Positions 1 to 8,237 of a stretch of DNA of 64,000 nt are shown here, in pieces. Under the pieces are notes generated by a model. That model was not told the DNA's origin. It ran no database searches and saw only the letters and a list, made by a program, of their open reading frames with translations. The stretch is taken from the NCBI RefSeq assembly GCF_000009625.1, contig NC_002678.2:1116001-1180000 (forward strand), given 5' to 3'. Positions within the stretch are counted from its first letter, which is position 1. Each line of letters begins with the position of its first letter. Both the position numbers and the translations under genes were made by a program. This DNA is from Mesorhizobium japonicum MAFF 303099 (GTDB taxonomy: Bacteria; Pseudomonadota; Alphaproteobacteria; Rhizobiales; Rhizobiaceae).

Positions 1-1
1 G

Positions 2-553
2 CCGACGGAAGACGGCGGATGGCTCGAGGCGATTCTGCAACGCATGGTGAGCGAGGCGGCGCACGCGCGTCCCGGCCAAGGAGTTGCACTCTCACGACTG
101 ACAGAAGTGCTCTTCGTCGAGGTGCTGCGAAGCTGGATCAAGTCGCTCGACCCCGGGGAAGGCGGTTGGCTGGGGGCGATGGCGGACCCGCACATAGGAC
201 CGGCCCTTCAGTTGATCCACGAACGACCGGATCGACCCTGGACGCTTGGCGAACTCGGGCAAAGCGTGGGACTTGGTCGTTCGGCGTTTTCGGCCCGCTT
301 CACCAAGCTCGTCGGCGAGTCCATGTACCGTTATCTGATCTCACGCCGGATGTCGGAGGCCGCATTTCTGCTCGAAACGAGCGACGAGGGGATAGCACGG
401 ATTGCGTTCCGTGTCGGCTATGAGACCGCGGCCGCGTTTTCGAAGCTGTTCCATCGACATCACGGCCTATCGCCTGGCCGTTACCGAGCGGCTCGCCGGT
501 CTGACGGTGGCCGGAGGCAAGGGGGCGTTCTGGAAGCAGAAGTCGCCGATTGA
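2..553 (+). CDS. AraC-family transcriptional regulator (3' part)
   Basis: The frame is open from base 2, so the gene starts upstream of the window. The visible part begins in the end of an AraC 'cupin_6'-type sensor domain (LSRLTEVLFVEVLRSWI), followed by a two-helix AraC DNA-binding domain over the last 110 residues. The second helix-turn-helix carries the typical GYETAAAFSKLFHRHHGLSP signature. An ATG at 44 is internal to the domain and is not the likely start. The inducer is unknown because most of the sensor domain is missing. The family call is secure; targets cannot be inferred from the next gene. Confidence 0.85.
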   Translation, partial: PTEDGGWLEAILQRMVSEAAHARPGQGVALSRLTEVLFVEVLRSWIKSLDPGEGGWLGAMADPHIGPALQLIHERPDRPWTLGELGQSVGLGRSAFSARFTKLVGESMYRYLISRRMSEAAFLLETSDEGIARIAFRVGYETAAAFSKLFHRHHGLSPGRYRAARRSDGGRRQGGVLEAEVAD

Positions 554-707
554 CCTCCCGCGCTTGTGATGGCGTGCTCCTACAGGAGCCAAGATCAGGC
601 CAAGATTGCGCAACAAAACTTAACATCACTTCACGCATGCAGCCATTTTCACCTGAGATAGTCCGGAGCATCGGGGGCTCTTACTGCCTCTCTGCTCTGG
701 AGTATGC

Positions 708-1577
708 ATGTTCAAAATGGTTTGTGGACTCTTCGCCGGCCGGGCCTCCATCGCGGCGATGGCAATCCTGTTTTCAACGCATTCTGAGATGGTGCTGGCG
801 GCAGACGCCATTGCCGTCGATACCGATGCCGACGATACTGGGGACCTGACCCCGCCGCCCGATCCTTCGCGCTTCGGGCGCTTCGAACAGAAACTGGCCG
901 ACTGGCATGTCGTCCTGGGCGGCGGCGCCATCATCGTCCCCAAATATGAGGGCAGCAACGAGTTCAAGGTCATGCCGGTGCCTTTCATATCGGCGACGTT
1001 CCTCGACACGGTGAGGGTAGATCCGACGGGCGCCAACATCGCCGTCTATGAACACGGGCCGTTCGAACTCAGCGCGCGGCTTGGCTATGACATGGGCCGC
1101 AAGGAAGATGATGCCGATCGTCTGCACGGCCTGGGGGATGTCGACATGGGTGCGGTCGTCGGCGCCAAGGCAGCGGTGAAACTCGGTCCGGCGAAAATCT
1201 ACGCGCAACTGGACAAGACCATCGGCGGCAGCGACGGCCTGGAGGGCACGCTTGGCGTCGAGGTGACGCGGCCTCTCTCCCAATCGCTGATTGTCGGCGC
1301 CGGCGCATCGGTCGTCTTCGCCGACGAAAAATACATGCAGGCCTATTTCGGCGTCACGCCGGAGCAATCGGCTCGCTCGGGGTTGGCCCAGTATGATGCC
1401 GGCGCAGGGTTGAAGCGCGCCGATTTTTCGATTTCCGCCACATATATGCTCAATCGCAACTGGATGTTGCGTGGCCAGGCGGGGGTCGGCATTCTTATGG
1501 GGGACGCTGCCGACAGCCCCATTGTCGTCAACAAGGTCCAGCCCTCGGGAATGCTTCTCGTCGGATATCGGTTTTGA
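708..1577 (+). CDS. MipA/OmpV-family outer-membrane protein
   Basis: This 289-residue protein begins with a signal peptide (hydrophobic stretch around residues 8-24, likely cleavage after the Ala-rich segment near 32). It then has alternating amphipathic strands and ends in a C-terminal phenylalanine (MLLVGYRF), as expected for a beta-barrel. The VLGGGAIIVPKYEGS segment is typical of MipA/OmpV proteins (MltA-interacting or scaffold-like porins). Its stop codon overlaps the start of the response-regulator gene (TGATG), so the two are probably co-transcribed. Function beyond an outer-membrane barrel is not evident. Confidence 0.85.
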   Translation: MFKMVCGLFAGRASIAAMAILFSTHSEMVLAADAIAVDTDADDTGDLTPPPDPSRFGRFEQKLADWHVVLGGGAIIVPKYEGSNEFKVMPVPFISATFLDTVRVDPTGANIAVYEHGPFELSARLGYDMGRKEDDADRLHGLGDVDMGAVVGAKAAVKLGPAKIYAQLDKTIGGSDGLEGTLGVEVTRPLSQSLIVGAGASVVFADEKYMQAYFGVTPEQSARSGLAQYDAGAGLKRADFSISATYMLNRNWMLRGQAGVGILMGDAADSPIVVNKVQPSGMLLVGYRF

Positions 1578-2362
1578 TGCCCACACACAGTGCAATGCAG
1601 GCTGCGGCAAGCTCCGGCCGGATCGATCTGAACGCCGAGTTCAAATCGGCGAGGCAAGGCCCGCATATCCTCATTGTCGAAGACGATATCGAGATCGCGC
1701 GGATGCTGGGCGAGACGCTCACTGAAAACGGCATGATCGTCGAAATCGCCGGCAACGGCGCCCGCATGAACGCCGCGCTTCGCAACCAGAAATTCGATCT
1801 CATCGTGCTCGATATCATGCTGCCTGGCGAGAACGGCCTCAGCATCTGCCGCCGGCTCCGTGCGCACACGAACGTTCCGATCCTGATGCTGACCGCGCTT
1901 GGCGAGGAAATCGACCGCATCTTCGGACTGGAAATCGGCGCCGACGACTACGTGACCAAACCGTTCAGCGCGCGCGAACTGACGGCAAGGATAAGGGCGC
2001 TGCTGCGCCGCACGGCCTACGCTCCCGACGAACGGGACCGGACAAAGGTGCTTCGCTTCAACGGCTGGCGCCTCGATCCCGTTCGCCGGCAATTGCATGA
2101 TCCCAGCAATGCGCGGGTTGCGACCACGACGCATGAATTCGATCTTCTGCTGGCGTTTTGCCGCAATGCGGGCCGGGTTCTGTCGCGCGAGGAGCTTCTC
2201 AGCGTCACCCATGCCGGGCTTGCCGGGCCGATCGAGCGAAGCGTCGATGTCCATGTCAGCCGGATCCGCCAGAAGATCGAAAAGGATGCGCGCGATCCGG
2301 TTCTTCTCAAAACTGTCCGGCTGGGTGGCTATATCTTCACCGCCACGGTGGAGGAAGCGTGA
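1577..2362 (+). CDS. OmpR-family two-component response regulator
   Basis: The protein has 261 residues. An N-terminal extension of about 28 residues precedes a receiver domain with the acidic pocket (VEDD, residues 34-37), phospho-acceptor Asp79 in LIVLDIMLPG, Thr106 and Lys128 in DDYVTKPF. A winged-helix OmpR/PhoB DNA-binding domain follows (SVDVHVSRIRQKIE near the C-terminus). The ATG at 1577 overlaps the mipA-like stop; a TTG one codon upstream is also possible. It is translationally coupled to the kinase downstream. The regulon is unknown; the adjacent porin gene is an obvious candidate. Confidence 0.93.
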   Translation: MPTHSAMQAAASSGRIDLNAEFKSARQGPHILIVEDDIEIARMLGETLTENGMIVEIAGNGARMNAALRNQKFDLIVLDIMLPGENGLSICRRLRAHTNVPILMLTALGEEIDRIFGLEIGADDYVTKPFSARELTARIRALLRRTAYAPDERDRTKVLRFNGWRLDPVRRQLHDPSNARVATTTHEFDLLLAFCRNAGRVLSREELLSVTHAGLAGPIERSVDVHVSRIRQKIEKDARDPVLLKTVRLGGYIFTATVEEA

Positions 2363-3684
2363 GGGATTTGGTCAGCCGCTTCCTGCCGCAGTCGGTGCGT
2401 GGGCAGTTCGCTGCGATCATTTTCATGGCGGTGATCGCGATCATGTCCGCCGGATCGGTCGTCGAAGGCTTGATAGACAATGTCGACCTTCCCGTCGTGG
2501 ACGACAGCGCCAGGCGGGCTGCCGTTGTCGCTGCCTTGTTGCGCGAAACGCCAACCGAAGCCCGCGGCGCTGTTCTGGCCGCGGCGACACGCGCCGGCTT
2601 TGATTTCAAGATCCTGCCCAGGGAACTGGTCAGCACTATTCCAGATTCCTATCTGCAATGGCGAAGCATCACATGGCTTCTGCAGATCGAGAGCAGTTCG
2701 ATCGCTGGGCGCTGGATAAGGATCGGCGGCCAATACGCGTTTGTTATCGATCTGGACCAGCAGAGCGTCCTGGCACATTTCGGCATGCCCGATTCCTGGC
2801 TGACCTCAGGCTTCGTCCGTGTCTCGTTCTACAGGTTCATGGCTTTCGTCGCCTTGCCCGTGCTGCTCTGGCTGTTTGCGGTCTGGGCCGTGACGGAGCC
2901 GTTGAAGCGCATCTCGAACGCTGTGGGGGAAGCCGAGATCGAGAATGGCAACGAGCTTTTCGCCGAACGCGGCTCCATCGAAATGGTCGGCCTGGCCCGC
3001 GCGCTGAACAGGATGCGAACGCGTATCCGCACCATGATCGAGAACCGCACGCGCATGCTGCGCAGCGTCAGTCATGATCTGCGCACGCCGTTGACGCGGT
3101 TGCGGCTTCGCGCCGAGCGCATGGATGACGGCCCCGTTCGAACCGCCATCCTGTCCGACGTCCGGCACATCGAGGACCTGATCGACGAGACCCTGACCTA
3201 TCTGCGCAACGACGTCTCGACGGAAAAGCTGCAGCGGGCCGACATAGCCAGCGTGCTGCAGACCGTCTGCGCCGAATTTTCCGATGTCGGGTTTTCGGTT
3301 TCCTATTCCGGGCCGGACAGGCTTCTGGGCTGGTGCAAGCCCAATGCGCTGGCGCGCGCCATCACCAATCTTTGCGACAACGGCGTCAAATTCGCCGGCA
3401 ACGTCACCGTCGCATTGATGCAGACCGACACGGCGGCGCGCATCGCGGTTGGCGACGATGGGCCGGGAATTTCGATGACTGCGCGCTCCCGCGTTTTCGA
3501 ACCCTTCTTCAAGGAGGACATGTCGCGCGGCGTTGCGTCCAAACACGGTTTCGGTCTGGGTCTCTCGATCGTGGCGGATATCATCCAGGGCCACGGCGGC
3601 AAGATCGAGTTGCACGACAACCAGCCAAGCGGCCTCGTCGTGAGCGTCGATCTGCCGAATGGACCCGAGGTCCAGCCGTTATAG
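2359..3684 (+). CDS. Two-component sensor histidine kinase
   Basis: I placed the start at the GTG at 2359, which overlaps the response-regulator stop (GTGA); upstream sequence in this frame lies inside that gene. The 441-residue protein has a first transmembrane helix at about 17-38, a periplasmic domain of about 120 residues, a second helix at about 158-178, a HAMP linker, and HisKA with His239 in SVSHDLRTPLTRLRLRAERM. The ATPase domain shows an N-box (NLCDNGVKFA), G1 (GDDGPGI) and G2 (GFGLGLSIV). The layout resembles EnvZ-like kinases. The signal sensed is unknown. Confidence 0.93.
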   Translation: MRDLVSRFLPQSVRGQFAAIIFMAVIAIMSAGSVVEGLIDNVDLPVVDDSARRAAVVAALLRETPTEARGAVLAAATRAGFDFKILPRELVSTIPDSYLQWRSITWLLQIESSSIAGRWIRIGGQYAFVIDLDQQSVLAHFGMPDSWLTSGFVRVSFYRFMAFVALPVLLWLFAVWAVTEPLKRISNAVGEAEIENGNELFAERGSIEMVGLARALNRMRTRIRTMIENRTRMLRSVSHDLRTPLTRLRLRAERMDDGPVRTAILSDVRHIEDLIDETLTYLRNDVSTEKLQRADIASVLQTVCAEFSDVGFSVSYSGPDRLLGWCKPNALARAITNLCDNGVKFAGNVTVALMQTDTAARIAVGDDGPGISMTARSRVFEPFFKEDMSRGVASKHGFGLGLSIVADIIQGHGGKIELHDNQPSGLVVSVDLPNGPEVQPL

Positions 3685-3771
3685 GAGGGGCGGCGCCGTA
3701 CTCAGGCTCTGATGATCGCCAGATTGCCGGAGGTTATCTCAAGGCGTCCGAAGGCTTGCTTCAGGAAATTT

Positions 3772-3856
3772 TGGTGCGGTCGAGAAGACTCGAACTTCCA
3801 CGGGTTGCCCCACAGCGACCTCAACGCTGCGCGTCTACCAATTCCGCCACGACCGC
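3772..3856 (-). tRNA. tRNA-Leu (anticodon GAG)
   Basis: Read on the minus strand, the acceptor stem GCGGTCG pairs with CGACCGC, followed by discriminator A and an encoded CCA. The D-arm reads GGCGGAATTGGTAGACGC. The anticodon loop is TTGAGGT, giving anticodon GAG. The T-arm contains GTTCGAGTC. A variable arm longer than usual fits class II tRNA-Leu. The 85-nt length includes CCA. Confidence 0.95.
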
Positions 3857-4089
3857 ACGTGGTAGGAGCCGGAACCGACCGGCTCGCGGCGTGTAGCAAA
3901 TCGTTTCCGGCGAAACAAGTGCGCGATGAGCAATAATATCCGGCGATTGGCACATTGGTCCACAGGATTGGAAAACACGGCCGGAACTGGACGTTTGCGC
4001 GCAATATCGCCATATGGGAGCGATGCATGTCGCCCAAAAACCGCGAGGCGGCCTTGGGCCATGATGTGCATAGGCGAAAAAGAAAAACC

Positions 4090-4833
4090 ATGACACAACG
4101 CAGCCAGATCGCCACGTCGTTCCTGCCGCTCCCCGGTTCGGCACCGGTCGAGTGGCGCATCGAGCCCGGCCTTACCGCCTATCCCGATGCGCTCGCCTTC
4201 ATGGAAGCGCGGGCCGAGGCGATCCGCAGCGGCGGCGCCGGCGAAATGGTCTGGCTTGTCGAGCATCCCCCGCTTTACACCGCCGGCACCAGCGCCCGCA
4301 TCGAGGATTTGATCGAGCCCGACCGCTTTCCCGTCTTTTCGGCCGGCCGCGGCGGCGAATACACCTATCATGGGCCAGGCCAGCGGGTCGCCTATGTCAT
4401 GCTCGACCTGAAGCGGCGGCGCGAGGATGTGCGCGCTTTCGTCGCCGCGCTCGAACAGTGGATCATCGGCACGCTCGCCGCCTTCAACGTGCGCGGCGAA
4501 CGCCGCGAGGACCGGGTTGGCGTCTGGGTGGTGCGGCCCGATCGCCCTCGCCTGCCGGACGGCTCGCCCGCCGAGGACAAGATCGCCGCAATAGGCATTA
4601 GGCTGCGGCGTTGGGTGAGCTTTCACGGCATCGCCATCAATGTCGAACCTGAGCTAACCCATTTCGGCGGCATCGTTCCCTGCGGCGTGCAGGACCACGG
4701 CGTCACCAGCCTCGTCGACCTCGGACTGCCCGTCGGCATGGCCGACCTGGATCTGGCGCTGAAATCAGCCTTCGAGGATGTGTTCGGCCCCGTTGCGGCT
4801 TTGCCTGCCGAGGTCGCCCGCAAGACGGGTTGA
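4090..4833 (+). CDS. lipB: Lipoyl(octanoyl) transferase LipB
   Basis: LipB transfers octanoate from octanoyl-ACP to lipoyl-dependent E2 and GcvH proteins. The 247-residue protein contains the signature [13 protein letters not shown], the catalytic lysine region ([10 protein letters not shown]) and the active-site cysteine in VPCGV, followed by the conserved HGVTSL. The frame is open upstream to 3955, but the ATG at 4090 starts where family members usually do ([14 protein letters not shown]). Size and all key motifs are normal, so it should be functional. Confidence 0.95.
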
Positions 4834-4853
4834 CCCTTTCGGGCCAAACCAGC

Positions 4854-6104
4854 TCAAAGCAATTGCGCCGACGCCCACAGAACGCCGCAGCCATGGATGA
4901 CGAACACCGCCAGCAGCGCGCCGGCAATGGCGAAGCGGTCGACGGTACGGATCGGCTTCAGCTCGTAACGCGGCTTCACCCCGCTGCCCATCGTCAGCAG
5001 GCTGAGGATTGAAAAGACCGCCCCGGTCGCCAGCAGAAAGCCGGAGGAAAAGCCGGCCTCCCACCCCACCGCCAGGAAAGCCGAGAGCAGGAAGAACGAG
5101 GCCAGCGCCAGCGCGACCGGCCCCGGGCAGATCTGGCGCAGCACCTGGCCACCGTCGAATTTCCACACCGGCACCAGATTGGCGATGTTGAACAGGGCCG
5201 CGCAGCCGGCCAGCGCGGCCAGCAGCGCGGCCGCGGCCTTGTGCCCCTCGCTGCCCGCAAACGCGCTCGCGGCGATGGCGATCGGCACCAGGAAGGCGGA
5301 AAAGCCCGCCCCCATCAGCGCCACGAAGGCCACTTCGAAACGGCTGTTGTAGGGCCGGCCGCCAATGGCGATGCCGCCGAGCAGCGGAATGAAGATCATC
5401 CGCGCCTTGCGGTGGCCCATCAGCCGGAATGCCGCCATGTGGCCGAGTTCGTGCAAGGCAACGACCGACGTCAGGATGGCGGCCAGCGCCAGCCCGCCGA
5501 GGTGGAGGCCGAAGAACGGCCACAGGATCAGTGCCGACAGCACGGCAAAGCCGACCTGGCTCAGCGGATGCTCGAACCAGCCGCCCTTGCGGTACTGCCC
5601 GGTCATCGCCCAACGCTGCAGCTTGGACAGCTCGCGGCGCATGGCGAAGTAACGGAACACCAGAAAGGCAACGCCGCGGTAACGATCCGTCCGGCCGAGC
5701 GTCACCCGCGTGCCGCTGCCTTCGGAAACCAGCTCTGCGGTTTCGCGATAGTCTTTCCAGAACGAGGCATCGAGCGCGGTATCCTCAAGCACACGCATCG
5801 AGAAGCGGCTGCCCTCGACGACATCGTCAAACCGCGCCCTGCGCTCGATCGGCTCGCCGTCGCGGCCTTCCCACGACAGCATGATGCGGGACACACCCTC
5901 CCCGTCCAGCGGCTCAGCCGATAGGATCTCACCGGACCAGCCGGCATCGCTGCCAAGTGGCCACAGCGCCTGCCAGAGGCGCCCGCGGTCCATCGCAATC
6001 ACGCGGCTGACCCTGACCGTGCGCAAACCAAGCGGCACGGTCATCAAGAGAAAGATCAGCCCGAGATTGCTGGCCACCAGAATGGCCGTGACGATGGGCG
6101 ACAC
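4854..6104 (-). CDS. SRPBCC-domain / M50 site-2 protease-family fusion
   Basis: This 416-residue protein starts with a membrane helix, then a soluble segment (about residues 30-170) that looks like an SRPBCC/polyketide-cyclase fold, followed by a multi-pass membrane domain. That domain carries the zinc protease motif HELGH at 218-222 and the second metal-ligand motif N309-L-V-P with D317-G-G at 317-319. Both halves of an M50 intramembrane metalloprotease active site are therefore present. The substrate is unknown. It lies convergent with lipB, 20 bp from its stop. Confidence 0.8.
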   Translation of the reverse strand: MSPIVTAILVASNLGLIFLLMTVPLGLRTVRVSRVIAMDRGRLWQALWPLGSDAGWSGEILSAEPLDGEGVSRIMLSWEGRDGEPIERRARFDDVVEGSRFSMRVLEDTALDASFWKDYRETAELVSEGSGTRVTLGRTDRYRGVAFLVFRYFAMRRELSKLQRWAMTGQYRKGGWFEHPLSQVGFAVLSALILWPFFGLHLGGLALAAILTSVVALHELGHMAAFRLMGHRKARMIFIPLLGGIAIGGRPYNSRFEVAFVALMGAGFSAFLVPIAIAASAFAGSEGHKAAAALLAALAGCAALFNIANLVPVWKFDGGQVLRQICPGPVALALASFFLLSAFLAVGWEAGFSSGFLLATGAVFSILSLLTMGSGVKPRYELKPIRTVDRFAIAGALLAVFVIHGCGVLWASAQLL

Positions 6105-6216
6105 CTGGATGTTGCTCCCTGCCTGAGAGGCGCACCCTAGCGCCGCGGCGGCAAGAAAGGCTTAACGGGGAAGCGGGCTTCACCCGCCACGAACGACGGC
6201 GGCGAGAGCCGCCAGA

Positions 6217-6303
6217 TCACATGGCGCCGATCCAGATCGCCATGGAAATGAGGAAGGTGCTCATGCAAACCAGTGAGATGACATCCTGAACCAGATCGGT
6301 CAT
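6217..6303 (-). CDS. 28-residue predicted membrane peptide
   Basis: This short open frame encodes 28 residues: a polar start (MTDLVQDV) followed by an unbroken hydrophobic stretch ending ...ISMAIWIGAM, enough for one membrane helix. An AGGAGAGAG ribosome-binding site lies immediately upstream of the ATG at 6303. No family is recognised. Support is the strong Shine-Dalgarno sequence, single-helix design and clean start and stop, not similarity. Confidence 0.55.
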   Translation of the reverse strand: MTDLVQDVISLVCMSTFLISMAIWIGAM

Positions 6304-6496
6304 AACTCTCTCCTGTTGTTGATATGTTCGCAATTTGTTCTAATTTTGTTTCAATGTCAACACGCTGGAGATATAGGAGGCAGAGGGGCAATTTGGCACG
6401 GTTAGTGAAAGGTTAACCGTCCGCTGGAAGGGGCGGGTGAAGCTGCTATCGCCTACTGAGGGTTCCGGGCCATTCGCGACAGGAGCGCCGCGAAAG

Positions 6497-6649
6497 CTAC
6501 GATTGCGGGCAGCCACAGACTTCCCGGTTGAAGCCCTGTACGCACCGGTATGAACCGCCATGCGGACAACCGAAGATCAATGAATAGACGGCCGTCAGGA
6601 CGGCTACCAAAAGTAGCAACGCCGCAACCCCGAAAACGATCTTTTTCAC
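6497..6649 (-). CDS. 50-residue membrane-anchored or secreted Cys-rich peptide
   Basis: A GTG at 6649, preceded by GGAGG with six-base spacing, opens a 50-residue frame. The product begins KKIVFGVAALLLLVAVLTAV, a signal-anchor-like helix, and ends in a short tail with four cysteines (C28, C36, C45, C47) and the motif CGC near the C-terminus. Either an N-in membrane anchor or a secreted disulfide-bonded peptide fits. No family is recognised. Base use at third positions is moderate, like its neighbours in this pocket. Confidence 0.6.
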   Translation of the reverse strand: MKKIVFGVAALLLLVAVLTAVYSLIFGCPHGGSYRCVQGFNREVCGCPQS

Positions 6650-7131
6650 GGTGGCCTCCGACCAGCGAGTGCCCGGATCGTATCACGCCGAAGCGGTTCT
6701 GCGATCACGCCATTTCGCGCGTGCCTGGCCAGTTGGTCTGGCCACCTGCTCTCCACTATCCAACCGCAACGCGCCCCGGACATGGGCGCCGACCTTTACC
6801 TCGGCCGCTTGGTCATTTTCCCACGCGACTTTGGGGAGGACGATGCATCCTTCTCACCAAAGTACCCTCGTCATTGGCAAATTTCTCGTGATATTTCGCC
6901 TGTGGCTGTGGAGAGTATTGCAGTGGCTTGGCGGGTTTTCGGAGTTTTGGCTATTGGCTTGGTCCCGGTCGCTTTCCCAAGTTGCGCCTCGGACGCAAAG
7001 GCTGCCTCCGCTGGCGCAACCAGTTGCCGCCGCACCATTTGAGCGACTGGTTGCTGCCAGCCAAGGGACAAATTTTCTGCCTCTAACCCATGGCGCCGGC
7101 TTGGATCGCCCGCGCACGGCAGCGACACCTG
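6650..7131. other. Gene-poor stretch, no supported gene
   Basis: About 480 bp between the 50-residue peptide and the GYD gene. Several short open frames exist on both strands, including one on the minus strand starting 4 bp after the GYD stop (about 7128-6871). None has a recognisable domain, and the minus-strand one has third-position GC of only about 54%. I see no RNA gene or repeat here. Confidence 0.4.
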
Positions 7132-7425
7132 TCAGGCCATCTTTGCCATTATCTTGGCCATATCTGCCGTGTCGAACGCCCTCAGTGTCTGAGTTCTTAT
7201 GTTGCCTAGCGATGCGATCGACAGAGCTAGTGCCGTCGCTGCAATGTCATCGTCCGCTTCGGCAATCGCCACGACATCATATTGGCCAAGTGTCCACAAC
7301 AGGGTGTGAACCTTGATACCGCTTTTGCTGGCCATCGCCTTGAAGGCCTCAGCACGCTTCTGAGTATCCCTTATGGTCTTGATACCTTGATCTGTGAAAT
7401 TCGACAGCAATACGTAGTAAGCCAT
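7132..7425 (-). CDS. GYD-domain protein
   Basis: This 97-residue protein begins MAYYVLLSNFTDQGIKTI and contains LWTLGQYDVVAIAEADDD, which is characteristic of the GYD family (small ferredoxin-like-fold proteins of unknown function). GGAGG sits just upstream of the ATG at 7425, supporting this start over an in-frame upstream one at 7458. Codon use is less GC-biased than in the surrounding core genes. Confidence 0.85.
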   Translation of the reverse strand: MAYYVLLSNFTDQGIKTIRDTQKRAEAFKAMASKSGIKVHTLLWTLGQYDVVAIAEADDDIAATALALSIASLGNIRTQTLRAFDTADMAKIMAKMA

Positions 7426-7556
7426 TGGTTCCTCCCACAGTGGGGAGCGGGCGGGCACTCACGGCGCGTCCGCCGTCTCCCATAGCCCTACGATAACACG
7501 AGCCGGGTGTGCGAACCACAGGCGGCCGGACACGCCATCGCGCACCATTGCACAGC

Positions 7557-8237
7557 CTAAAGCGGCACGACCTTGCCGTCGGCGAGCGTGACGCGGCGGT
7601 CCATGCGCGATGCCAGCTCGTGATTGTGGGTGGCGATCAGCGCCGCGAGGCCCGATTGCTTGACCAGCGCGCCCAGCGCCTCGAAGACATAGGAGGCGGT
7701 GACCGGGTCGAGATTGCCGGTCGGCTCGTCCGCCAGCAGCACCAGCGGGGCGTTGGCCACGGCGCGGGCAATGGCGACGCGTTGCTGTTCGCCGCCGGAG
7801 AGTTCGGACGGACGGTGCGAGGCGCGCTTGCCGATCTGCATATAGTCGAGCAGTTGCGCGGCGCGCTCGGCCGCTTCCTTGCGCGGCAGGCCCTTGATGA
7901 GCTGCGGCATCATGATGTTTTCCAGCGCGGAAAACTCCGGCAGCAGATGATGGAACTGGTAGACGAAGCCGACATCGTTGCGGCGGATCGCAGTGCGTTC
8001 ATCATCGGAGAGCCGCCCGCAGGCCCGTCCAGCCAGGATCACGTCGCCGGCGTCGGGGCGCTCCAGCAGGCCTGCCGTGTGCAGCAGCGTCGACTTGCCG
8101 GTGCCCGATGGCGCCACCAGCGCCACCATCTCGCCGCGCTTCAGCGAGAAATCGGCGCCGTTCAAAATAGTGAGCTTGCGCGGCCCTTGGACATAGTGCC
8201 GCTCGACGCTCTTCAGCTCGATAATGACCTCGGCCAC
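7557..8237 (-). CDS. lolD: Lipoprotein-releasing system ATP-binding protein LolD
   Basis: This ABC ATPase powers release of outer-membrane lipoproteins from the inner membrane. With the GTG start at 8237, which shares one base with the stop of the permease gene, it has 226 residues. Walker A is APSGTGKST (residues 42-50), the signature is [14 protein letters not shown], and Walker B is [14 protein letters not shown]. The first Walker A glycine is Ala. An upstream ATG at 8285 lies within the permease gene and is unlikely. It forms an operon with lolC/E and proS. Confidence 0.9.
   Translation of the reverse strand: MAEVIIELKSVERHYVQGPRKLTILNGADFSLKRGEMVALVAPSGTGKSTLLHTAGLLERPDAGDVILAGRACGRLSDDERTAIRRNDVGFVYQFHHLLPEFSALENIMMPQLIKGLPRKEAAERAAQLLDYMQIGKRASHRPSELSGGEQQRVAIARAVANAPLVLLADEPTGNLDPVTASYVFEALGALVKQSGLAALIATHNHELASRMDRRVTLADGKVVPL

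Noticed and set aside
6782..7042. An 86-codon frame with a signal-peptide-like end
   Set aside because: The hydrophobic stretch is far from the start, there is no ribosome-binding site, and codon use is not gene-like.
6651..7316. A 221-codon plus-strand frame with a Trp-rich stretch
   Set aside because: No start signal, overlaps the GYD gene on the other strand, and no recognisable domain.
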